Origin: Victivallales bacterium
Lineage (GTDB): Bacteria; Verrucomicrobiota; Lentisphaeria; Victivallales; UBA1829
Reading direction: 5' to 3'
Assembly (NCBI GenBank): GCA_016285345.1
Contig: JAEEQN010000021.1
Span: 1 to 47,840 of the forward strand
DNA: 47,840 nucleotides
Part shown: piece by piece, positions 41,336-47,840 of the stretch
Layout of the letters: the number at the start of each line of letters is the position of its first letter
Position numbering within the stretch: position 1 is the first letter of the stretch
The notes under the pieces: model-generated
The model's input: only the letters and a program-made list of their open reading frames with translations
Told to the model about the DNA's origin: nothing
Database searches by the model: none
Translations under genes and position numbers: made by a program

Positions 41336-43132
41336 ATGAAAACGATCACCAAGTTCACGGCGGCGGCTGTCTGCGCCGTTTCCGCCATCAATGCGCTTCA
41401 GGCGGCCGATCCCACCGCCGATTACGGCGAGACCGCCGTCCGCGCCGAGTTCCGGGTCAACGTCAAGGAAGACACCGATGTCGTCCATATCATCAAAGAC
41501 AACGCCGACCCCGATGTGGTCACGAAGACTTATGTGCTGAAGCATGCCGATCCCTATGAGATCCGCAGCTATCTGCGCGAGATCGTGCAGACGCGCAGAG
41601 TCGACGAAAGCGACACCGGCATTCAGGCGATCAAGTACAACGACGGCACCGGCATCGTGATGGTCTCCGCCGAAGACTACCGCTTCGAGGACGCCGAAAA
41701 CGGACAGGGCATCGACAGCATCATTGAGATGCTCGACAAGCCGGGCGTCGCCTCCGTCCCCGGCACCGCCGTCTACGTCTACCAGCCCAAGTACCGTTCC
41801 GCGAAGGAACTCCGCAAGATGCTCATCGCGGCGGGCGCCAACGTGGCGGACGACGTGACCGAGAACGTCGGCGGCAGCGACCTCATCCGCTGCGACGAGG
41901 GCATGAACCTGCTCGTCTTCAATACCACGCAGTTCTCCCGGAAGAACATCGACTCTGTGCTGAAGGAATACGACCGTCCGTATCCCGAAGTCCGCGCGAA
42001 GATCACCGTCTACGAGCTCTACGCCGAAAACGACGCCAAGCTCGGCATCGACTTCCAGGCGTGGAAGAACAACGACGGCGTCGACTTCTTCAGCACCGGC
42101 GGCCGCTTCATGAAGAACTTCGCGTCCGACGGTTCCGCCCTGGTCCGCCGCGGCGGCTGGTCCGACACCCAGTACTTCAACTTCAATCCGAAGTGGAACA
42201 CCAAGTACGTCGACTTCCTGACCAGCAAGGGCAAGGCGAAAGTCCTGCACTCCTGCGAGCTCGCGGTCCGCAACGGCGTGACCGCCGAGATCGAGCGCAC
42301 CAGCCAGGTCTTCCTCGCGCATCAGGAGCCCATCGAAGCGCCGGAGTACGTCGAGGAGTACATCCACCTCGAAGACGTGACCCCGGGCGTTGACTTCACG
42401 CTCACCGCCTACACGAAAACCGGAAAGACCATCGACATCTCCGCGGCCGGCGCGGTCACGCTCGACATCGTGCATCTCTCCAGCCCGACCGACACCCTCG
42501 CCGAACGCTACTCCATGCGCCTGAAAGGCGGCGAGTTCATGATCGACGGCGTGAGCAACGGCCGCAAGGTCGGCGCGCGGTACGCCGAGGTCCTCGACGA
42601 CAACGGCGACGAGATCGAGTACACGAGCAACAACGTCCCGGCCGAAAAGGGCAACATCGTGACGACCGATCCTTCCGACGAGTTCGGATTCAAGCTCACC
42701 CTCACGCCCTCCATCTCCGACAAGGCCACCCTTCTGAACGTGAACGTCTCCAACAGCTCCCTCATCGGCTACACCTCCGAGGGCAATCCCCGCATCCAGC
42801 AGGGCGCGGAGCTCTCCTCCGAGTTCATGATCGACAACGAGGGCACGCAGCTCCTCATCGGCGGCATCGAAAAGCGCGACGTGGTCAGCGTGTCCGGCGG
42901 CGTCCCCATCCTGAAGGACCTCCCGATCATCGGCTGGGTCTTCTCCACCGAGAGCGAATCCACCAAGCGTTCGCAGCTCCTTGTGGTCGCCGAGGTCATC
43001 CCCGTCCGTCCGGAATCGGCCATGCCCGAATCCGCGTCCGAGACGGCGAAGAAGATCGAGTCCGACCTCGAAGGCGCGGGCGGATGGAATACCTGGGGCT
43101 ATCATCAGTTCCTCCTGGATTCCGACCGCTGA
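41336..43132 (+). CDS. Second secretin-like (GspD-type) protein
   Basis: The start at 41336 gives a clean signal peptide (FTAAAVCAVSAINALQAAD) and AAAGGAT upstream; a frame from 41303 overlapping the previous stop would spoil it. The 598-residue protein shares YVLKHADPYEIRSYLREIV and YQPKYRSAKELRKMLIAAG with its neighbour (N-domains). A more complete secretin C-domain follows: GFKLTLTPSISDKATLLNVN, SSEFMIDNEGTQLLIGGIEK and GVPILKDLPIIGWVFSTES, the last being the canonical VPxLxxIPxLGxLF motif. It ends in SQLLVVAEVIPVRPE. The pair may form a mixed ring (inference). A hairpin and terminator follow. Confidence 0.8.
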   Translation: MKTITKFTAAAVCAVSAINALQAADPTADYGETAVRAEFRVNVKEDTDVVHIIKDNADPDVVTKTYVLKHADPYEIRSYLREIVQTRRVDESDTGIQAIKYNDGTGIVMVSAEDYRFEDAENGQGIDSIIEMLDKPGVASVPGTAVYVYQPKYRSAKELRKMLIAAGANVADDVTENVGGSDLIRCDEGMNLLVFNTTQFSRKNIDSVLKEYDRPYPEVRAKITVYELYAENDAKLGIDFQAWKNNDGVDFFSTGGRFMKNFASDGSALVRRGGWSDTQYFNFNPKWNTKYVDFLTSKGKAKVLHSCELAVRNGVTAEIERTSQVFLAHQEPIEAPEYVEEYIHLEDVTPGVDFTLTAYTKTGKTIDISAAGAVTLDIVHLSSPTDTLAERYSMRLKGGEFMIDGVSNGRKVGARYAEVLDDNGDEIEYTSNNVPAEKGNIVTTDPSDEFGFKLTLTPSISDKATLLNVNVSNSSLIGYTSEGNPRIQQGAELSSEFMIDNEGTQLLIGGIEKRDVVSVSGGVPILKDLPIIGWVFSTESESTKRSQLLVVAEVIPVRPESAMPESASETAKKIESDLEGAGGWNTWGYHQFLLDSDR

Positions 43133-43152
43133 GCTGAAAGCTCTGTTTTAAC

Positions 43153-43215
43153 GGAGGACTCGTCCTCTTGTTTCCGGGGGCGGCACGAACTCAAATCCGT
43201 GTCGCCTCCGTTTTT
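43153..43215 (+). terminator. Double hairpin terminator of the secretin operon
   Basis: GAGGAC-TC-GTCCTC (43154-43167) lies 21 bases past the stop and resembles the first stem of the hairpin repeat family. GGCGGCACG/CGTGTCGCC (43179-43206) is followed by TCCGTTTTT, a normal intrinsic terminator. Confidence 0.7.
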
Positions 43216-43261
43216 CCGAAACACTTTTACAATGTTTTTCCGTTTTTTTCGTCTTTTTAAT

Positions 43262-43290
43262 TTGAAAAAGGGATTGTCGCGGAGTATAAT
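43262..43290 (+). promoter_or_regulatory. Promoter of the 43345 lipoprotein gene
   Basis: TTGAAA (43262-43267), 17 bases, TATAAT (43285-43290), near consensus. Confidence 0.8.
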
Positions 43291-43344
43291 ATCTACGAAA
43301 TTGTATTTTCCGCCCCGCTTCGTCTGTATCCAGAAAGGAATCCG

Positions 43345-43878
43345 ATGATGAATCTCCGCCGATCCACGCTCGCCGCGCTCTGCGTCATGGCGCTCTGCCT
43401 TACCTCCGCCTGCACCAAGAAGATCGACGGCTCCTCCATGGAGAAATATTACCTCTCCTCCGGCGAAGTCATGAAGACCATTTCGGGCGAAGACCGGCAG
43501 ATGGAGTTCGCCAACGGCCTGGACATGATCCTGTTCTATTCGACCGATGCTTACGAGGCCGTCTCTCAGCTGAACGGCCTGACCGCGGAGGAAGTCTTCG
43601 ACCGGATTCAGGATATCCGCGATACGAAGCCCAGAATCGACGCGTCCCGCAAGGAGCGTTATACCTCGTCCCTTTCCGATGTGCTGAAGAGCGTTCCCAA
43701 TGAGGGTGCGCGTCAGACGTTGCTTTCCCAGATGGCAAAATACGGGTTCAATCCGTGGAACAACCGGAATATGACGAATATCCGTTCGCTCGACGGTCTG
43801 AACGCGTTCGAGGTCAGCAAGAAGATCAGCGACATCCGGAGAGACGAAGATCCGACCAAGATGGACGAGAAAAAGTAA
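43345..43878 (+). CDS. Small lipoprotein with an internal duplication (DUF6694-like)
   Basis: The 177-residue protein has a lipoprotein signal (ALCVMALCLTSAC, lipobox LTSAC). The rest is helical and contains two related segments, LNGLTAEEVFDRIQDIRD and LDGLNAFEVSKKISDIRRD, about 70 residues apart. The layout recalls small DUF6694-type lipoproteins, but the match is uncertain. It would be anchored in the inner or outer membrane with the helical part in the periplasm. AAAGGAA precedes the start, and ATG ATG leaves the first residue open. Being just after two secretins it might be a pilotin-like helper (speculative). Confidence 0.65.
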   Translation: MMNLRRSTLAALCVMALCLTSACTKKIDGSSMEKYYLSSGEVMKTISGEDRQMEFANGLDMILFYSTDAYEAVSQLNGLTAEEVFDRIQDIRDTKPRIDASRKERYTSSLSDVLKSVPNEGARQTLLSQMAKYGFNPWNNRNMTNIRSLDGLNAFEVSKKISDIRRDEDPTKMDEKK

Positions 43879-43896
43879 GTGTCTTACCCTGTTCCG

Positions 43897-43963
43897 CGGT
43901 CACAGACCGCGAACGACAAAAGAACGCACACGGCGACCGGTTGTTCCCGGCCGCCTTTCTTTT
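43897..43963 (+). terminator. Terminator region of the lipoprotein gene
   Basis: GCGGTC-ACA-GACCGC (43897-43911) is followed by a second stem GGCGACCGG/CCGGCCGCC (43932-43955) and TTTCTTTT. Confidence 0.7.
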
Positions 43964-44005
43964 GAGAGATTGACCCCCCCTCAATATTGGTTCCCGTGGA
44001 TTTGT

Positions 44006-44104
44006 AATCCCTGAAATCCTGCCTTTTTTGTGGATCATAATCCCTGAAATCCTACCTTTTTTCTGGAACATAATCCCTGAAATCCTTACTTTTTCCTGGC
44101 ATAT
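44006..44104. repeat. 33-bp tandem repeat, three copies
   Basis: AATCCCTGAAATCCT starts at 44006, 44039 and 44072, each followed by a T-rich spacer ending in TGG. The unit is 33 bases (11 codons). No stop interrupts it on the minus strand, but no ribosome site supports a gene. It probably varies in copy number between strains. Confidence 0.8.
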
Positions 44105-44161
44105 TCATGAAACAGCTTTTCAATGGGCTGCCGCGATTGTACGGCTCGCGCATAAGAAAAA

Positions 44162-44183
44162 AGCCGCCCCGAATGAGGCGGCT
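44162..44183 (-). terminator. Terminator of the prepilin-like gene
   Basis: On the minus strand AGCCGCC and GGCGGCT form a 7-bp stem followed by TTTTTTC, 44 bases after the stop. Confidence 0.85.
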
Positions 44184-44226
44184 GAATTGTTTCTAACGGG
44201 GATGCGGCGCGTGCCGCAAACCGGAA

Positions 44227-45159
44227 TCAGTTGTCGTCGGTGGGGTCGATCGTCCACATGTTGTGGTCGGGGGCGTCGTAAATGGTTTCGTGTCCCTGAC
44301 GGATCGTCGCGCCGGGGTGCATCATGGCGACGTGGCCGTCGCAGAAGAGGTAGTTCCAGCTGTGGTTGTGCAGGGATCTGGGGGACATGTAGTCGGACTT
44401 CGGAATCTTGTTTTCGGAAGCCACACGGAAATTCTTGCCGCCCTGATCCTTGCCCCATTCCGCGTAGATGCCGAGCGTCTGCGTGCAGGCGGCGGACATG
44501 GCGGCATAGGTGGCGGTGACGAATCCGAGGTCGCCGCGGGTCATGGGAGCCCACTCGGCAAGGAGAATGGTGCGGGTGGGCATCGGGACCATGGTCCTTC
44601 TGGTTGCCTTGAACGGGTTATTGATCCATGCGAGGGTTCTGCCGTCGTCGCCGGCCGCGTGGCTCATGCCGAAGGAACGGTATGGAAATTCATCCTTGAC
44701 GGAATTCAGACGCGGGATGTTGTCGCCGGGGCATGCGAAGATTTTGATGCTCTGGAATGCGCTGCCTTTTTTCCGGATGGAGGAATCCGGCGTACCGCTG
44801 GTACCGAGCTTCTCGACGACCTCGTTCATGCCGGGGAGATACTGGATGAGGACGCGGTCCCACAGGGAGTCGCAGGACACTCCGCCGGAGTAGTCGTATT
44901 TGTACGAGGCTTTGCCCGTGGCGGGCATGAAATACTGCGTATCGCTCGAGTACATCATGGCGAGCGTGCCGAGTTGCTTGGCGCTGTTCGTGCAGCCCGC
45001 GGCGAGCGCGGATTTGCGGGCGGACTGAAGCGCGGGCAGAAGCATGGCGGCGAGGATGCCGATGATGGCCACCACGATCAGGAGTTCGATCAGGGTGAAC
45101 GTCCGTCTGGTGCGTGTTTCGTGAGCTGGGGTGAAGCGGGATGCGGTCTCGTGATTCAT
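44227..45159 (-). CDS. Type II secretion/prepilin-like protein (DUF1559-type, H-X9-DG)
   Basis: The 310-residue protein has the class III prepilin signal [20 protein letters not shown] (about 18-37) with the Phe/Thr-Leu-Ile-Glu cleavage context and Glu+5, then [20 protein letters not shown]. The C-terminus has [17 protein letters not shown], the H-X9-DG motif of PVC-type pseudopilins. Such proteins are very numerous in Lentisphaerae and Planctomycetes, and are exported and processed by prepilin peptidase. Their cargo or role is mostly unknown. AGGAG lies eight bases before the ATG. Its promoter is TTGATT-17-TATTAT at 45281-45253. Confidence 0.85.
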   Translation of the reverse strand: MNHETASRFTPAHETRTRRTFTLIELLIVVAIIGILAAMLLPALQSARKSALAAGCTNSAKQLGTLAMMYSSDTQYFMPATGKASYKYDYSGGVSCDSLWDRVLIQYLPGMNEVVEKLGTSGTPDSSIRKKGSAFQSIKIFACPGDNIPRLNSVKDEFPYRSFGMSHAAGDDGRTLAWINNPFKATRRTMVPMPTRTILLAEWAPMTRGDLGFVTATYAAMSAACTQTLGIYAEWGKDQGGKNFRVASENKIPKSDYMSPRSLHNHSWNYLFCDGHVAMMHPGATIRQGHETIYDAPDHNMWTIDPTDDN

Positions 45160-45252
45160 GGCGCGGCTCCTGGTTGGAAAAGAAAACAGATGAATAAGTT
45201 ATATGCGGCTCGTAGAACAGCGGATCGGCCTCTTCCGACAATCCGTTAGTAT

Positions 45253-45281
45253 ATAATACACCTCTGAAAACAAAAAATCAA
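45253..45281 (-). promoter_or_regulatory. Promoter of the prepilin-like gene
   Basis: Minus-strand TTGATT (45281-45276), 17 bases, TATTAT (45258-45253). Confidence 0.75.
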
Positions 45282-45396
45282 GCGGGACAAATGAAAAAAA
45301 TCAACAATCGTTTCGTAAAAATGAATAAACGAAAGAATCTAAAGGAATTGCCTGAAGAAACTCTGCTGCCGCCAGCGTGATTCCGTACAAAGAAAA

Positions 45397-45426
45397 CCCC
45401 GGCGGCCTTGTGACGGGCTGCCGGGG
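45397..45426 (-). terminator. Terminator of the gap-pgk-tpiA run
   Basis: On the minus strand CCCCGGCAGCCC pairs with GGCCGCCGGGG (one mismatch), followed by TTTTCTTTG, 35 bases after the tpiA stop. Confidence 0.85.
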
Positions 45427-45461
45427 CAAAAGACAACACAGTTTTGTGAAAACTGCCGGAA

Positions 45462-46226
45462 TCAGGCGTTCAGGGCGTTCTGGATGAGCGCGGTGAAGGA
45501 GTCGGCCTTGAGGGCCGCGCCGCCGATGAGGCCGCCGTCGATGTCCTGCTTGGAGACGAGAGCGCCGGAGTTCTCGGCTTTCATGCTGCCGCCGTACTGG
45601 ACGACGATATCCTGGGCCTTGTCGCCGTAGAGGGCGGTCAGGACGGAGCGGATGAAGGCGTGGGTTTCCTGCGCGACGTCGGGCGTGGCGGTCTTGCCGG
45701 TGCCGATGGCCCAGACGGGCTCGTAGGCGATCGTGACCGCGTCCATGTCGGCGGCGGAGATGTCGGCGAACGCGCCGCGGATCTGCTTTTCGAGGACGGT
45801 GTTGGTGACGCCGCCTTCACGCTCGGCGAGGGTTTCGCCGATGCAGACGATGGGCTTCAGGCCGTACTTGAGGGCGGCCTTGATCCGCTGGTTGACGGTC
45901 TCGTCGGTCTCGCCGAAATACTGACGGCGTTCGCTGTGGCCGATGATGACGTATTCGACGCCGATTTCCTTCAGCATCGCGCCGGAGATTTCGCCGGTGT
46001 ACGCGCCGTTGTCGGCCCAGTGGATGTTCTGGGCGCCGACCTTGACGTTGGATCCCTTGAGGATCTCAACGGCGGTGGCGAGGCTGGTGAAGGTGGGGCA
46101 GACGGCGATTTCGCACTTGCCGGCGAACTGGGCGAGGGAGGCTTTCAGGGCGGAAGCAAGCTCGGCGGTCTCGGCCGCGGTCTTGTTCATCTTCCAGTTG
46201 CCCGCGATAAAGATTTTGCGTGCCAT
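45462..46226 (-). CDS. tpiA: Triosephosphate isomerase
   Basis: It interconverts dihydroxyacetone phosphate and glyceraldehyde-3-phosphate in the cytosol. The 254 residues contain the catalytic Lys in AGNWKMNK (K12), the His in [15 protein letters not shown], the catalytic Glu and flexible loop in [14 protein letters not shown], and the phosphate-binding YGGSMKAEN...[10 protein letters not shown]. It is a full-length family match. It lies 84 bases downstream of pgk on the same strand. Confidence 0.97.
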   Translation of the reverse strand: MARKIFIAGNWKMNKTAAETAELASALKASLAQFAGKCEIAVCPTFTSLATAVEILKGSNVKVGAQNIHWADNGAYTGEISGAMLKEIGVEYVIIGHSERRQYFGETDETVNQRIKAALKYGLKPIVCIGETLAEREGGVTNTVLEKQIRGAFADISAADMDAVTIAYEPVWAIGTGKTATPDVAQETHAFIRSVLTALYGDKAQDIVVQYGGSMKAENSGALVSKQDIDGGLIGGAALKADSFTALIQNALNA

Positions 46227-46310
46227 GATAAATGGTTTCCTGTGGTGTTGCGGACGTCCGGCGAATATTGAGGAGAAATGCCGGACGCGTCCGCTGAAAG
46301 TGAGGTGTGA

Positions 46311-47555
46311 TTATTTGTCGGAGAGGGCGACCACGCCGGGGAGGTCCTTGCCTTCGAGGAACTCGAGGGAAGCGCCGCCGCCGGTGGAGATGTGGGTCAT
46401 CTTGGAGGCGAGACCGCTCTTGTTGACAGCCGCGACGGAGTCGCCGCCGCCGATGATGGTGGTGGCGCCGGAGTCGGCGACGGCCTGGCAGACGCCCATG
46501 GTGCCGTTGGCGAAGTTGGACATTTCAAAGCAGCCCATCGGGCCGTTCCAGACGACGGTCTTCGCGCCCTTGATGGCGTTGGCGTAGAGTTCGATCGTCT
46601 TGGGGCCGATATCGAGGGCCATCCAGCCTTCCGGGATGTCGTCGGAGACGGTCTGGATGTTCGCGTCGTTGGAGAAAGCATCCGCGGCGAGGTTGTCGAC
46701 GGGGAGGAGGAACTGGACGTTGAGCTCTTTCGCCTTGGCGATCATGTCGCGGGCGTACTGGAGCTGGTCGTCCTCGCAGAGGGACTTGCCGATGTTGTGG
46801 CCCTGGGCCTTCAGGAACGTGTAGGCCATGCCGCCGCCGATGATGAGCGTGTTGACCTTCGTGAGGAGGTTGTTCACGACCGCGAGCTTGTCGGAGACCT
46901 TCGCGCCGCCGAGGATGGCGACGAACGGACGGACCGGGTTGTTCACGGCGTTGCCGAGGAACGCGATTTCCTTTTCCATGAGGAAACCGGCGACGGAGGT
47001 GCCGATGTACTTGGTGATGACGGCGGTGGAGGCGTGGGCGCGGTGGGCGGTGCCGAACGCGTCGTTGCAGTAGATGTCGCCGTAGGAAGCGAGCTTCTGG
47101 GCGAGGACTTTCTGCTTCTCCTTGAGTTCGGCCTTCTTCGCCTTGAACTCTTCGTCGCTCTGGCCTTCCTTCTGTTTGAGCTTGCCCTGTTCTTCCTTGT
47201 AGAAGCGGGTGTTCTCGAGCATCACGACGTCGCCGGGCTTCATCGCCTTCACGATGTCGTCGGCGTTGGCGCAGTCGGGGGCGAAGGTGACGGGCTTGCC
47301 GAGCATCTTGGCGAGGTATTCGGCGACGGGCTTCAGGCTGAAGTCTGCCTCGTAGCCTTTTTCGGCGGGACGGCCGAGGTGGCTCATGAGGACCAGGCTG
47401 CCGCCCTGTTCGAGGACGTACTGGATGGAGGGCAGAGCGCCCTTGATGCGGGTGTCGTCTTTGATGACGCCTTCCTTGATGGGCACGTTGAAGTCCACGC
47501 GCATGACAACGCGTTTGCCTTTGAGATCGACGTCGCGCAAGGTTTTCTTGTTCAT
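46311..47555 (-). CDS. pgk: Phosphoglycerate kinase
   Basis: It makes ATP from 1,3-bisphosphoglycerate. The 414-residue enzyme has [40 protein letters not shown] and [12 protein letters not shown]. The ADP-side motifs are [14 protein letters not shown] and [19 protein letters not shown], and the glycine hinge is [14 protein letters not shown]. An acidic/Lys-rich helical insert at about 128-155 ([20 protein letters not shown]) makes it slightly longer than the usual 390-400; similar inserts occur in other PGKs. It lies 113 bases after gap. Confidence 0.97.
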   Translation of the reverse strand: MNKKTLRDVDLKGKRVVMRVDFNVPIKEGVIKDDTRIKGALPSIQYVLEQGGSLVLMSHLGRPAEKGYEADFSLKPVAEYLAKMLGKPVTFAPDCANADDIVKAMKPGDVVMLENTRFYKEEQGKLKQKEGQSDEEFKAKKAELKEKQKVLAQKLASYGDIYCNDAFGTAHRAHASTAVITKYIGTSVAGFLMEKEIAFLGNAVNNPVRPFVAILGGAKVSDKLAVVNNLLTKVNTLIIGGGMAYTFLKAQGHNIGKSLCEDDQLQYARDMIAKAKELNVQFLLPVDNLAADAFSNDANIQTVSDDIPEGWMALDIGPKTIELYANAIKGAKTVVWNGPMGCFEMSNFANGTMGVCQAVADSGATTIIGGGDSVAAVNKSGLASKMTHISTGGGASLEFLEGKDLPGVVALSDK

Positions 47556-47606
47556 GAAAAACTCCGTTTGTGTAAAAATGAAGAGGAATGTTGATTCGGA
47601 AAGAAA

Positions 47607-47636
47607 GCGGGACGGGCGGAAAGCCGCCCGCCCCGC
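47607..47636 (-). other. Strong stem-loop between gap and pgk
   Basis: GCGGGGCGGGCGG and CCGCCCGTCCCGC (minus strand) form an almost perfect 13-bp stem. Only TTTC follows, so it is more likely an RNA-stability or processing element that sets the gap:pgk ratio than a full terminator. Confidence 0.6.
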
Positions 47637-47668
47637 GGGAATTCAAGCAAAGTTTCCTTGGAAACAGC

Positions 47669-47840
<172 letters not shown>

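Overview
The window looks like a chromosomal segment of a GC-rich, Gram-negative, probably anaerobic gut bacterium of the Victivallales/Lentisphaeria group (PVC superphylum). This is an inference. It rests on a DUF1559-type prepilin protein with an H-X9-DG tail motif, paired secretin-like genes, plant-polysaccharide lipoproteins (GH127, GH43) and pyruvate:ferredoxin oxidoreductase. No rRNA or other taxonomic marker is present. Housekeeping genes are GC-rich. Two stretches, about 5.3-7.4 kb and 32.9-34.7 kb, are strikingly AT-rich and look imported. Many promoters share the form TTGAYW-17-TATATT.

Layout. 1-3824: a partial secreted protein and a lipoprotein fusing GH127 to GH43 (arabinan/hydroxyproline-arabinoside breakdown). 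3825-5984: a graveyard with a collapsed GH43 gene, the tail of an FG-GAP repeat protein, the C-terminal part of a recombinase-associated HTH protein, and a decayed AT-rich gene. 5985-14393: a mobile-element replication module next to tRNA-Ala(CGC). It has two AT-rich genes (one with an inovirus Gp2/YagK-like HxH replication signature), an element-borne DNA polymerase III beta-clamp homologue, two related small proteins, a Cas4/RecB-like nuclease, a DUF932 protein, two tiny membrane proteins, a convergent SF3 (D5-type) helicase with promoter and operator, a cationic mini-ORF and an iteron-like CGTATG array. No integrase or virion gene is seen.

14394-24021: core genes, namely tRNA-Ala, panE, a methyltransferase, tgt and a DJ-1/PfpI gene on the minus strand; then xer, an O-antigen-ligase/TPR protein, a coiled-coil protein and a cysteine desulfurase, overlapping on the plus strand; then convergent murC. 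24069-32761: a plus-strand cluster of a LeuA-like protein lacking the canonical metal-binding histidines, a TIM-barrel/acyl-CoA-synthetase fusion, PFOR and a DUF1848 protein. This is the best candidate for an undescribed metabolic system. 32861-34826: an AT-rich island with an Lgt-like gene and a 4-TM protein, bracketed by inverted 65-bp hairpin repeats.

35133-47840: a second GH127, panD, a triple-chagasin inhibitor, a long hairpin-rich leader followed by two secretin-like genes, a lipoprotein, a 33-bp tandem repeat, a prepilin-like protein, and the glycolytic run gap-pgk-tpiA (gap is cut by the window end). A hairpin repeat family (GGAGG-stem followed by GTGC-stems) recurs at about 4.1, 37.7 and 39.4 kb.
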